A program made the translations under genes and the position numbers. The notes under the pieces were generated by a model. It saw only the letters and a list, made by a program, of their open reading frames with translations. It did no database searches and was not told the DNA's origin. Shown one piece after another: positions 24,919 through 33,104 of a stretch of 64,000 nt of DNA; the stretch's first letter is position 1; each line of letters opens with the position of its first letter. Source of the DNA: Frateuria_A sp051900415 (lineage in GTDB: Bacteria > Pseudomonadota > Gammaproteobacteria > Xanthomonadales > Rhodanobacteraceae); the NCBI RefSeq assembly GCF_051900415.1, contig NZ_JBHZGL010000016.1, positions 1-64,000 of the forward strand, written 5' to 3'.

Positions 24919-25554
24919 CTAGCCCGCGATCTGCGCCCGCTCCAGCGCCGCCACGTGGCGCTCCAGACGCGGCCCCAGATAGCAATGTGAACCGCAGGGA
25001 AGCAGACCCGCCTGTGCGAACTGGCGAAGGTACCAAGCGGGCGGACGCGAGAAAAAGCCTTCGCGGTCGCCGACCACGTCGTCCCGACTCGTGAACACCT
25101 CCAGGAACGCCACGCCCTCGAGCATCTCGCCTATGCCGGCGAGGCCCGCGCGGATTTCCGCCGGCCGCAGGTAATGCAGCACGTCGGTGCACACGATCAG
25201 GTCGAAGCGCTCCTCGAAGCGCAGGTGCTCCAGCTGGCCGAAGCTTGCCAGCCCGACGTTGCGGCTGCGCCCGTAGCGGGCCACCACGTAGGAGCTCGCG
25301 TCCAGCCCGCGATACGCCACGCCCGGCCGCAGGCCGCGCAGCGGCGCGCGCCAGGGCGCCTCGCCGCAACCGACGTCCAGCACGTTGCGCAGCGGGCGAC
25401 CCAGGTAGTACTCGGCCTGCGCGACGGCCAGCGCTACCTTGCGCTTCAGCTCGGCGGCGGAGGCGACGGCGTGGCGCGGGTCGCGGTACCACTTGTCGAA
25501 ATAGGCGCGGTCGTAGGTCTTGGGCATGGGCTGGCGGTTGCGAAAAAAGCCCAT
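24919..25554 (-). CDS. Class I SAM-dependent methyltransferase
   Basis: About 211 residues. Motif I is VLDVGCGEAPWRAPL, then YRGLDASSYVVARYG, FDLIVCTDVLHYL (motif IV) and FLEVFTSRDDVVGDREGFF. The C-terminal part carries AQAGLLPCGSHCYLGPRLE. The substrate is not evident; relatives annotated as ubiE- or tellurite-like methyltransferases share only the fold. Start at 25554 is one of three in-frame ATGs (25569, 25554, 25527), none with a strong ribosome site. It is convergent with nothing and sits just past the PAS kinase gene on the same strand. Confidence 0.85.
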   Translation of the reverse strand: MGFFRNRQPMPKTYDRAYFDKWYRDPRHAVASAAELKRKVALAVAQAEYYLGRPLRNVLDVGCGEAPWRAPLRGLRPGVAYRGLDASSYVVARYGRSRNVGLASFGQLEHLRFEERFDLIVCTDVLHYLRPAEIRAGLAGIGEMLEGVAFLEVFTSRDDVVGDREGFFSRPPAWYLRQFAQAGLLPCGSHCYLGPRLERHVAALERAQIAG

Positions 25555-25630
25555 GGTACGGCCTGGCAATCACCCGACGCATACATGGGGCACTCCAGCA
25601 TTTTTCCAACCGCCCCGCCTGGAGCCCGAC

Positions 25631-25924
25631 ATGTCCATGATCCGCCTGCGCCTGATCGGCAACCGCGACGCCGCCGACTCGATCATCACCATGCTGCATG
25701 GCATCGACGGCATCGAGCACGTCGAGGAGATCGAGGACTTCATGCTCGGCGTGCGCGACGATTCCAGCTCCGCCAACCTCGTGGACGACAGCGAAGGCCG
25801 CGTCTTCATGGTCGAGGTCGATGCGCCGGACGACATGCGCGCCGACGCGGTGCGGGTGGTCGCCGAGGCCGAGGCGCGGCGTCTGGACGCCGGCCTGGAG
25901 ATCGTCGACGGCGAGGATTTCTGA
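25631..25924 (+). CDS. Small ferredoxin-fold-like protein of unknown function (97 aa)
   Basis: 97 residues with a beta-alpha-beta pattern: MIRLRLIGNRDAADSIITML, then a second strand pair RVFMVEVDAPDDMRADAVRV. It is very acidic (EEIEDF, VDDSEG, IVDGEDF). No cysteine pair, signal peptide or membrane helix is seen. It looks like a small ACT/DUF-type regulatory or chaperone domain but no family is recognised. The GGAGCCCGAC-ATG context gives a weak ribosome site. It is divergent from the methyltransferase gene at 24919. Confidence 0.7.
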   Translation: MSMIRLRLIGNRDAADSIITMLHGIDGIEHVEEIEDFMLGVRDDSSSANLVDDSEGRVFMVEVDAPDDMRADAVRVVAEAEARRLDAGLEIVDGEDF

Positions 25925-25993
25925 GTCGCCCAATGCAGGAGACCGCGTGCGCGCAAGGCTCCGTGCAGGACGCGCGGCAGCGTCCGACCTGAT

Positions 25994-26069
25994 GTAGGAG
26001 CCCGCTTGCGGGCGATGCCTTTCGCGCCGCAAAACCAACGTAGAGCGTCGCCCGCGAGCGGGCTCCAAC
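25994..26069. repeat. REP-like palindrome, type A
   Basis: GTAGGAGCCCGCTTGCGGG (25994-26012) and CCCGCGAGCGGGCTCCAAC (26051-26069) form the inverted pair of the type A element. It occupies most of the gap between the 97-aa gene and the sensor-domain gene. Confidence 0.88.
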
Positions 26070-26078
26070 AGGGTTCGC

Positions 26079-26996
26079 TCAGCCGCCGCGCACCAGCAGG
26101 TGCCGCGCGACCTGCCCGTGCATGCGGCCCAGCCCGCGTGCCAGGTGCAGGGTGGCGAACAGCAGCAGCACGCCCAGCACGCACAGTGCGATGGCATCGC
26201 CCCAACCCGGTACGTGCTCGCCAAAGCCCCAGTCGATGATCACCCGGTGGTCGACGAACAGCCGCGACAGGTCGCCGCCGTTCACCATCCAGGCCACCGG
26301 CGCACCGATGAAGCCCACCGACACCGACACCAGCGTCACCGCGATCGTGAAGTAGACGATGCCGAGCGGGAGCATCAGCAGCATGTAAAGCAGCGTGGTC
26401 CAGGTACGCGCATCGGTGAACATCGCGCCGATGCGTTTGAGCAACGTCAGGTCACGCGTCGGATACGGCGGGCGGCGCGGCATGCGGGCGCCCAGCATGG
26501 CCTCCACGATGCGCCCCTCGACCAGCGAGAGCAGCCGCACCGAGCCGAAGAACAGCACGATGAAAGGCAGCCCGACGATCAGCACCGACAGCCCCGCCGA
26601 CAGCGACACGCCGGTGACCGCCCAGGTGAAATAGAAGATGCCCGTGGCCAGCGCCAGCACCATGTAGAACAGCGCGCCGTAAGTGCGCGGATCGGCTGCC
26701 ACGCCGAAGAAGCGACCGGCCAGCGAGCGGCGCTTTGGCGGCGGCGGCGGGCGCAGCGCGCGCTGGATCCGGATCTCCTGGTCGCGATAGAGCTCGGCCA
26801 CCTCCTCCGGTGCGCCGTAGCTGCCCACGACGTGGCCCAGCATGTCCGCCTCGCTGCGCGTGGGCTGTTCGGCGAGCTCGGCGCGCAGGTGTTCCTCCGC
26901 GTCGTAGAGCGCATCCTGCACCAGTGCCGGGTCGGCGCCCCGCAGCGCGGCACGCAGCTGGTCGAGGTATTCGTTGATCGTGCGCGGTGCGTTCAT
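26079..26996 (-). CDS. DUF1700/sensor-domain membrane protein, PadR partner
   Basis: 305 residues. The N-terminal cytoplasmic helical part (MNAPRTINEYLDQLRAALRG..LVQDALYDAEEHLR) is typical of DUF1700-like proteins that sit next to PadR regulators. Two pairs of transmembrane helices follow, in a tandem sensor-domain (PF13796-like) repeat: GALFYMVLALATGIFYFTWA and TLLYMLLMLPLGIVYFTIA. A further pair is at the end. The ATG at 26996 overlaps the PadR stop (TGATG), so the two are coupled. Likely a membrane component controlled by PadR; the mechanism is unknown. Confidence 0.83.
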   Translation of the reverse strand: MNAPRTINEYLDQLRAALRGADPALVQDALYDAEEHLRAELAEQPTRSEADMLGHVVGSYGAPEEVAELYRDQEIRIQRALRPPPPPKRRSLAGRFFGVAADPRTYGALFYMVLALATGIFYFTWAVTGVSLSAGLSVLIVGLPFIVLFFGSVRLLSLVEGRIVEAMLGARMPRRPPYPTRDLTLLKRIGAMFTDARTWTTLLYMLLMLPLGIVYFTIAVTLVSVSVGFIGAPVAWMVNGGDLSRLFVDHRVIIDWGFGEHVPGWGDAIALCVLGVLLLFATLHLARGLGRMHGQVARHLLVRGG

Positions 26997-27394
26997 CACA
27001 CCTCTCCTTGAAGGACCTTGTCGACGGAATCACGCGTGGCGTTCCAGGCCGCGACCCATTCGCGCAGCACTTCCCGCCCCGGTGGGGTAACGCGGTAATA
27101 GCGGCGCGGTGGCCCGCTCACCGAAGGCTCGACCTCGCTGGCCAGCAGCCCGGCCGCTTCCAGGTTGCGCAGCACCGGGTAGAGCGCGCTCTGCTTGCCG
27201 GCCAGCACGCCCTCGCCCAGTTCCTCCAGCCGCTTGGCGATCTGGTAGCCGTACAGCGGCTGCTTCGATTGCTCAAGCACCGCCAGCAGCACCAGCGAGA
27301 CGGTGCCGGCGGAGAGTTCCTTCTGGAATTTCTTCAGATGGCTGACCCGATCGTCCACGCGCTTGCCTGCACTGCCACTTGGGTTGGTGTGCAT
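26996..27394 (-). CDS. PadR-family transcriptional regulator
   Basis: 132 residues with a winged helix: GTVSLVLLAVLEQSKQPLYGYQIAKRL, the recognition helix SALYPVLRNLEAAGLL and the wing SGPPRRYYRVTPPGREVL, then the short dimerisation helix of subfamily 2. PadR proteins repress their own operons and respond to small ligands or membrane stress. A palindrome TAGTACTA lies 14 bp upstream of its start and may be the operator. It is the first gene of the two-gene operon with the sensor-domain protein. Confidence 0.9.
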   Translation of the reverse strand: MHTNPSGSAGKRVDDRVSHLKKFQKELSAGTVSLVLLAVLEQSKQPLYGYQIAKRLEELGEGVLAGKQSALYPVLRNLEAAGLLASEVEPSVSGPPRRYYRVTPPGREVLREWVAAWNATRDSVDKVLQGEV

Positions 27395-27407
27395 CTTATT
27401 GCGAAGT

Positions 27408-27415
27408 TAGTACTA
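27408..27415 (-). promoter_or_regulatory. Candidate PadR operator (TAGTACTA palindrome)
   Basis: A perfect 8-bp palindrome in an AT-rich stretch, just upstream of the PadR ATG at 27394. PadR family members often bind imperfect ATGT/ACAT or similar dyads near their own promoters. The short length and lack of a second copy make this tentative. Confidence 0.3.
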
Positions 27416-27490
27416 GTCCATGGGCCTGAAGTCATGGCGGCGCGCGCCCCGGCCGTCACCTACGGGCGAGCTGCCGCAGGGCCGCGGTAG

Positions 27491-29503
27491 CTATGCCCGG
27501 TCGCCGGTGAGCCGGTCGATCGGTACGGACACCCGCACCTCGAGTCCTTCGGGGTGCCAGGTGCGGGTCAGCTCGCCGGCCAGTTGGTCGCGCAGGGTAA
27601 GGTCCACCAGCCGGCTGCCGAAGCCTGTCCGCTCCGGCTCCTGCACGGCCGGCCCACCCTGCTCGCGCCAGTGCAGCGCGAAGCGGTCGGCCAAGCGCTC
27701 GCCGCGGATCTGCACCTTTCCGTCCGGCACGGCGAACGCGCCGTACTTGGCCGCATTGGTGGCCAGCTCGTGGATCGCCAGCGATAACGGCGTGAGCGCA
27801 CGCGGTCCGAGCACAATGTCGTCCCCGACCAGTTCGATGCGGTCGCATCCCGCCAGCGCATAGGGCCTGAGCAGACGGCGGGTGAGGCCCAGCACGGTGG
27901 CCTCCTTTTCGACCGGTCCTGCGTCCGGCCCGTGGGGGCTCGCATAGTCGTGGGCTTCGCCCAGGGCCAGCAGGCGGGCGAGCAGTTCGTCGGCGAAGGC
28001 GCGGCTTTCGGGAAACTGCCGGACCGTCAGCGCGACCAGCCCCGAGACCACCGCGAAAATGTTCTTGATGCGGTGGCTGAGTTCCCTGCCGGCCAGTTCC
28101 AGTTGCTCCGCAGTGGCCTTCTGCTCGTGGATGTCGGTGCAGGTGCCCATCCAGCGCAGGATCTGGCCGGTTTCGTTGCGCACCGGATGCGCGCGGCCGA
28201 GCACCCAGCGGTAGACGCCGGTGTGGTGGCGCAGGCGGTATTCGATTTCGTAGGGCTCGCCGGTGGCAAGGCTGTGCCGCCAACGGGCGAAGGTACGCTC
28301 GCGGTCGTCCGGGTGGAACAGCTCGGCCCAGTCGTCGCCGTCGGTGGTTCCCGGCACGGCGCCGGTATATTCGTACCAGCGCTGGTTGAAGAAGTCGTGG
28401 TAGCCGTCTGGGCTGGCCGTCCAGATGATCTGATCGACCGAATCGACGATCGCGCGCAGCGACGCCCGGCTTTCCTCCAGCGCCTGCTCGGTGTGCTTGT
28501 ACCCGGTGACGTCCAGGAACAGCACCACGAACCGCTCGCCCTCCAGCGGATGGGCGCGGGCCTCGTAGACGCGGTGACCCAGCGCGGACACCTGGACCTC
28601 GAATGCCGATGGCGCGCCACTGTCGACCACGGCGCCGTAGCGCTGGACCACGCTGGCCGGGAAGCCCGGTATCGCCTGGCTGACACGCCGTCCCAACACC
28701 GTCCCGGGCCGTCGGCCGGTCTGCCGCGTGAACGCCTCGTTGACCTCCAGGAACACGAAGTCGACGACCTGGCCCTGGTCGTCGCGGATGACTTCGCCGA
28801 TGAAAAAGCCCTCCCGGATGCGGGCGAACAGCTCACGGTACTGCCCGTCGTCGAGCCCCGCGCTGACCGGTCCCCCGGCGCGATCGAGCCGGCCGGGGGC
28901 GGGCGGTTCGCGGATACGGCGCACGTTGTCGGTCGTGTCGTAGACGAACTGGAACGCGCCCGCCCGTTGTCCGTCGGCGTCCCGAAGCGGGAAATACTTC
29001 ATTTCGTAGCTTCGGCGCTCCCGCGCCGGGTCGCCGAATTCGCCGATCTCGACGAAGGACTCCCCCGCCAGCGCCCGACTCCATATGGCGCGGACTTCCG
29101 CCTGCTGCGCAGGCATGTGCGCCAGCAGCTCCAGCATCGAATCGCCACGTCGGGGACGTAGGCCATAGACGCGCTCGAACTCCTTGGCGCTAGCCTCGTT
29201 GATGGCGAGAAAGCGGTAGTCGAGGCCGACGACCTGGACCATGGCCTGCTCGGCGTCGATCACTTGTTGAAGGATATCCAGGCCAGCAACCCCGGCGGCC
29301 GATCCGTCGGAGGCATGACCCGACGGATCGGTCGTCGCACTCGGCTGAGCCTGTGGCCGGATCATCGTGCCATCGCGCCGGCGCATGGCGCGGGTGATGT
29401 TGTCCAGAACGAGCGCATGGTGTTTGGCTTCCTCCAGGCTTGCCAGGGCGGTCCATGCGCAGCCTGCAGGCGCAGGATTCGCTGGACGCGCTTCACGCAA
29501 CAT
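27491..29503 (-). CDS. PAS-domain HWE-family sensor histidine kinase
   Basis: 670 residues from the first ATG; ATGs about 40 codons later are also possible. Three PAS domains span about residues 75-195, 225-340 and 345-465. The HWE histidine kinase domain follows, with phospho-His near 477 in ELSHRIKNIFAVVSGLV. The HATPase carries LSLAIHELATNAAKYGAF and RTGFGSRLVD. HWE kinases lack the classic F-box arrangement and are common in proteobacterial light, stress and stringent-type signalling. No receiver is fused. It is divergent from the 318-aa lipoprotein gene. Confidence 0.92.
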   Translation of the reverse strand: MLREARPANPAPAGCAWTALASLEEAKHHALVLDNITRAMRRRDGTMIRPQAQPSATTDPSGHASDGSAAGVAGLDILQQVIDAEQAMVQVVGLDYRFLAINEASAKEFERVYGLRPRRGDSMLELLAHMPAQQAEVRAIWSRALAGESFVEIGEFGDPARERRSYEMKYFPLRDADGQRAGAFQFVYDTTDNVRRIREPPAPGRLDRAGGPVSAGLDDGQYRELFARIREGFFIGEVIRDDQGQVVDFVFLEVNEAFTRQTGRRPGTVLGRRVSQAIPGFPASVVQRYGAVVDSGAPSAFEVQVSALGHRVYEARAHPLEGERFVVLFLDVTGYKHTEQALEESRASLRAIVDSVDQIIWTASPDGYHDFFNQRWYEYTGAVPGTTDGDDWAELFHPDDRERTFARWRHSLATGEPYEIEYRLRHHTGVYRWVLGRAHPVRNETGQILRWMGTCTDIHEQKATAEQLELAGRELSHRIKNIFAVVSGLVALTVRQFPESRAFADELLARLLALGEAHDYASPHGPDAGPVEKEATVLGLTRRLLRPYALAGCDRIELVGDDIVLGPRALTPLSLAIHELATNAAKYGAFAVPDGKVQIRGERLADRFALHWREQGGPAVQEPERTGFGSRLVDLTLRDQLAGELTRTWHPEGLEVRVSVPIDRLTGDRA

Positions 29504-29610
29504 GGTGGATCGGGAGTCAAGGGCGTGTAGGTCCGCGGTGAACCGGCGACTTCGCTGCCGCAGGTATCGGCGTGGTAAGAAGCACCCTCACGTGCGACAG
29601 CGGAGTGTCC

Positions 29611-30567
29611 ATGTCCCGTATATTGCTTGGCTTCGGGCTGATCCTGGCATGGGCCGGATGTTCCGACCTGGAAAGCACCGCCGACGTGCGGGCGCTGAAG
29701 GCTGCGGTGGCGCCCCTGCATCTGGACGATCCCGCCCGCGACGTCAGGGGAAATGTGGCGCGCCTGGATTTTCGTCCCATCGGGCTGCGGGATCACGGCA
29801 CCTGCGCTGGCTACACCGGCAAGGACGCGCGGCTGGTCAAGCTGCAGGCCCGCCTCGGCACGCGGTGCCTGCGGGGCGCGACGCTCCGCCCCGGGTTCCC
29901 CGCGCATGACCGGCTGGTCTACGCGGCACGCGCCTACGCGCGCGCCTATAACGCGATCCTCGCGGACACGACCGGCGGGCATTTCTCCGTGCGCTTTACG
30001 GCCGACGGCCTGACCTGGACCGTGCCTGACCGCTTCGAGATCCTGCTCCCACCCGCAGGGCGGGGACACAACCGCGATTGGGAAATGTACGCATATTGGG
30101 ATGGACAGTCGCTCGGTCCTTGTCGGGAAGCGCGGAAGAGCCCACCACCATGCGGCAGCTTCGTGAGAATCATCCCGGGCTCTCGGCATGACGATCCCGG
30201 CAGGGCACCAAGCCGGCTGTCGAGCAGCCACCGTGATGGCTCGGACCTCGGGTTCACGTTGACCCCGACCCGCCTGCGCTCGGAACACTTCCCGGGGCTC
30301 AAGTACCTCGGCTCCACGGCCAAGGAGCACTACTTCGCGATGGAGTCGCCTTACATCGGCTATGTCCGGTGCTGGGAAGACAGCGACAGGTACATCGTCC
30401 CCGCGGTGGACCCCGGCTTGCCCGACAGCCACGCGCTGACCTGCTGGACCTCGTTCGAGCTGGCCAACCGCACAGAGGTGAACGTGCAGGTCTGGAACGC
30501 CAGCCTGCGCGACGTGGCCCCGCTGCTGGCCCGGTTGTACGCGCAGGCGCGAGCCATGACTGCCTGA
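29611..30567 (+). CDS. Putative lipoprotein of unknown function (318 aa)
   Basis: 318 residues. A lipoprotein signal (MSRILLGFGLILAWAGCSD, lipobox LAWAGC, cysteine 17) is followed by a mostly beta-rich soluble chain with several cysteines (TCAGYTG, RCLRGAT, GPCREARKSPPPCGSF, RCWEDSD, LTCWTSF). Their pairing suggests disulfides in the periplasm. No known domain is recognised. The ATG 29611 follows GACAGCGGAGTGTCC, a moderate ribosome site. It is convergent with the response regulator gene, 25 bp between stops. Confidence 0.72.
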   Translation: MSRILLGFGLILAWAGCSDLESTADVRALKAAVAPLHLDDPARDVRGNVARLDFRPIGLRDHGTCAGYTGKDARLVKLQARLGTRCLRGATLRPGFPAHDRLVYAARAYARAYNAILADTTGGHFSVRFTADGLTWTVPDRFEILLPPAGRGHNRDWEMYAYWDGQSLGPCREARKSPPPCGSFVRIIPGSRHDDPGRAPSRLSSSHRDGSDLGFTLTPTRLRSEHFPGLKYLGSTAKEHYFAMESPYIGYVRCWEDSDRYIVPAVDPGLPDSHALTCWTSFELANRTEVNVQVWNASLRDVAPLLARLYAQARAMTA

Positions 30568-30592
30568 CCGCCCACGGCCGGATGCGTCGCGC

Positions 30593-30970
30593 TCAGGCTT
30601 CCAGCGCGGCGTTGACCATGCCCGGCAAGGTCTCCAGCGAGAACGGCTTCTGCAGCACGCGATAGACCACCGTCTGCAGCGTGGGCGGCAGCGGCGAGGG
30701 GGCGTAGCCGGTCATCAGGATGACCTTCAGGCCCGGGCGCAGGGTGCGGGCGGCTTCGGCCACCTGATAGCCGTCGATATCCGGCAGCTTGATGTCGCTC
30801 AGCAGCACGTCGATGCGCAGGTCCGATTGCAGGGCCTGCACGCCGGAGGTGCCGTCGCTGGCTTCCACGACGCTGAAGCCGGCGTCCTGCAGGCCTTCCA
30901 TGACCAGTTCACGCAGGAACGCCTCGTCTTCGACCAGCAGGATGTGGGGGGCGGTGTCTGCAGCGGGCAT
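30593..30970 (-). CDS. Single-domain response regulator
   Basis: 125 residues forming one receiver domain: acidic pocket VEDEAFL, phospho-acceptor Asp 59 in VLLSDIKLPDIDGYQV, T87 in MTGYAP and K109 in QKPFSLETL. There is no output domain, so it signals by protein contact or as a phosphate sink. Its ATG overlaps the TAA of the kinase gene (TAATG), giving strict coupling. It is last in the TonB receptor-YfiR-kinase operon and is the probable partner of that kinase. Confidence 0.93.
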   Translation of the reverse strand: MPAADTAPHILLVEDEAFLRELVMEGLQDAGFSVVEASDGTSGVQALQSDLRIDVLLSDIKLPDIDGYQVAEAARTLRPGLKVILMTGYAPSPLPPTLQTVVYRVLQKPFSLETLPGMVNAALEA

Positions 30971-32457
30971 TACGCTTCCTCGGGGAGAGTTTCGCGGGGG
31001 ACGCGGGGAAGGATGATGTGGATGGTCGTGCCATGGCCGACGCGACTCTCGATCTGCGCCACGCCGTTGGATTGCTCGATATAGCCCAGGATGGTGCTCA
31101 GGCCCAGGCCGGTGCCCTTGCCCACCGGCTTGGTGGTGAAGAACGGGTCGAACGCCTTTCGGCGCACGTCCTCGCTCATGCCCACGCCGGTGTCGATCAC
31201 GCGCAGGCGAACGTAGTCGCCCGGCTCCAGTCCGTTCACCGGGTGCGCCGCATCCACCGTCAGGTCGTCGGTGCAGATGCAGATCGGGCCGCCGTCGGGC
31301 ATTGCATCGCGTGCGTTGATCACCAGGTTGAGGATCGCGTTCTCCATCTGGTTGGAGTCGCACAGCACCGGCCATTGCGAATCGAGCCGATAGTCGATGC
31401 GCCAGCTGGAGCCGACCGAATGATCCAGCAACGGCTGGATGCTGCGGACCAGTTCGTCCAGCCGCAGCGAGTGAGGCGACAGCGGCTGGCGGCGCGCGAA
31501 ACTCAGCAGGCGCTGGGTCAGGCTGGCGGCACGGTCGATGCCGTCCTGGGCCATGTCCAGGTAGCGCTGGATCTGGCGATGACGGGCCTGGCGCTGCTCG
31601 AACAGCTCGCGGTCGCCCGCCGGCATGGCGTGCACCTGCGCGCCGGCAGCGACGCCTTCGCGTTCGAGCTGGACCTCCCGCTCGACCAGCGGATCGCTGT
31701 GCTGCAACTGCTTGTTCAGGCGCGCCAGGCTGCCGCGTATGATCATCAGCAGGTTGTTGAAGTCGTGCGCGACGCCGCCGGAGAGCTGACCGATCGCCTC
31801 CATCTTCTGGCTCTGGCGCAGCGCCTCCTCGGTACGCGCGCGGTGCTCCATCTCGTTGCTGAGACGCTCGTTGGCGGTGGCCAGCTCGCGCGCGCGTCGT
31901 TCCAGGGCCGCGTTGGCGCGCATGAGCACGCGATGGGCAACGGCCAGCGCGAACAGCATCAACACGGCCATGAGGGTCAGCAAGGCCACGCCGCTGTAGC
32001 GCGCCAGTTGAACGATAAGCGGCGTTTCGGCGGCGCGCAGGTACACGCTGCCCACCATGGTGCTGCCCTGTTGCGCCGGCACCGCCACGACCAGGCCATC
32101 GCGCGGCAGCCGTCCACCGTTGGCGAGGCTGTCGGCCAGCGGCTTGCTGCCTGCACGCTGGAAGCCGGCGACCTGGCGGTGCGCCTCGTTGTAGACGGCG
32201 GCCGCGTCCAGGCGCGGATCGAGCATCAGCGCATTGACGTATTCCTGCGCGGTGGCGTGGTCGTTGAATGCGATCGCCGCAGTGACGCTGGCGGCCAGGA
32301 TCTTGGCCTGCACGGTGAGCTGGCGGCGATGTTCTCCGTGCGAGGAGTGGTACTGATAACCCGCCGCGAGCGCGCCGGCCAACAGCAGCAGGCCGGCGGC
32401 GACCAGCGACATCACGGGCCGGAACACGAAGGGCTGGCCGTGGCCCTGCCGTTTCAC
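30970..32457 (-). CDS. Membrane sensor histidine kinase with CHASE8-like sensor
   Basis: 495 residues from a GTG that overlaps the YfiR stop (GTGA). The N-terminal helix FVFRPVMSLVAAGLLLLAGALAA, a periplasmic region of about 120 residues (RQLTVQAKILAASVTAAIAFNDHATAQEYV, CHASE8-like) and a second helix LLTLMAVLMLFALAVAHRV lead to a coiled coil. The HisKA has His near 231 in QLSGGVAHDFNNLLMII, and the ATPase carries NLVINARDAMPDGG, DTGVGMSEDVRRKAFDPFF and GKGTGLGLSTILG. It has no fused receiver; the next gene supplies it. YfiR is its likely periplasmic partner. Confidence 0.93.
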   Translation of the reverse strand: MKRQGHGQPFVFRPVMSLVAAGLLLLAGALAAGYQYHSSHGEHRRQLTVQAKILAASVTAAIAFNDHATAQEYVNALMLDPRLDAAAVYNEAHRQVAGFQRAGSKPLADSLANGGRLPRDGLVVAVPAQQGSTMVGSVYLRAAETPLIVQLARYSGVALLTLMAVLMLFALAVAHRVLMRANAALERRARELATANERLSNEMEHRARTEEALRQSQKMEAIGQLSGGVAHDFNNLLMIIRGSLARLNKQLQHSDPLVEREVQLEREGVAAGAQVHAMPAGDRELFEQRQARHRQIQRYLDMAQDGIDRAASLTQRLLSFARRQPLSPHSLRLDELVRSIQPLLDHSVGSSWRIDYRLDSQWPVLCDSNQMENAILNLVINARDAMPDGGPICICTDDLTVDAAHPVNGLEPGDYVRLRVIDTGVGMSEDVRRKAFDPFFTTKPVGKGTGLGLSTILGYIEQSNGVAQIESRVGHGTTIHIILPRVPRETLPEEA

Positions 32458-33080
32458 GACGCCTCCCTCACCGCCAGGGCGAGGTTGAGCAGCTTGGAGT
32501 TGATGGTGATGTGGTTGCGCGCGGCGGCGCCGGTGTCGATCACGAAGCGCACGCGGCCGTGATCGATGACGAACTGCACGATGCCGCCATCGGCGTGTGG
32601 TTCCGTAGAGTCGACCACGGTGAGCACTGGCTTGCCGCTGACCGCGTCGAGCGCCTGCTGGACGGTCTGCGACGAGAGGCGGCTGATGAACACGATCTGG
32701 CACTGGCTATCGGGCGTGAGTGTTTCGAGCCGATGCACCTCGAACGGGTGCGTGCCCAGGCTGCGCCCGGCGATCGCTTGCTGAAGGTAGGCATCGAACG
32801 GGGCATCGCCGGCCACGCAGATGCGGAAGGGCTGTTCGGGCGATTCGAACGTCGCCGGCGGCCAGTTCACGAACGGTGCCAGCTTGTAGAGGTACGTCGC
32901 CTTGACCGCGTACTCCAGCGAAACGGCCGGCGGCGGGTGCGGCCCGGGCTGCGGCGAGGCCTCACAGGCCGTGCATGCCAGCAGCAGCGCAAGCAGGCGG
33001 GCCGGCGTACGCGCGCGGAGCCGGGCAAGCAGTCCGGGCACGCGGGTCCTGGCGGGGGTGCGGTGGTTGCGGATCGACAT
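32454..33080 (-). CDS. YfiR-family periplasmic protein
   Basis: 208 residues. An arginine-rich N-terminal signal region (ARLLALLLACTACEA, where a lipobox-like LACTAC is visible) is followed by the YfiR/DUF4154 fold: EYAVKATYLYKLAPFVNWP, FRICVAGDAPF, CQIVFISRLSS, VLTVVDS and GGIVQFVIDHGRVRFVID. In Pseudomonas, YfiR senses redox or envelope state and restrains a membrane diguanylate cyclase. Here the partner appears to be the downstream kinase. It overlaps that gene by 4 bp and follows the TonB receptor by 24 bp. Confidence 0.9.
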   Translation of the reverse strand: MSIRNHRTPARTRVPGLLARLRARTPARLLALLLACTACEASPQPGPHPPPAVSLEYAVKATYLYKLAPFVNWPPATFESPEQPFRICVAGDAPFDAYLQQAIAGRSLGTHPFEVHRLETLTPDSQCQIVFISRLSSQTVQQALDAVSGKPVLTVVDSTEPHADGGIVQFVIDHGRVRFVIDTGAAARNHITINSKLLNLALAVREAS

Positions 33081-33104
33081 CTCCTAAGGGCGTCCGGCCG
33101 CGCG

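Noticed and set aside
22948..24990. 680-codon plus-strand open frame
   Set aside because: Antisense to the second hybrid kinase; no coherent domain.
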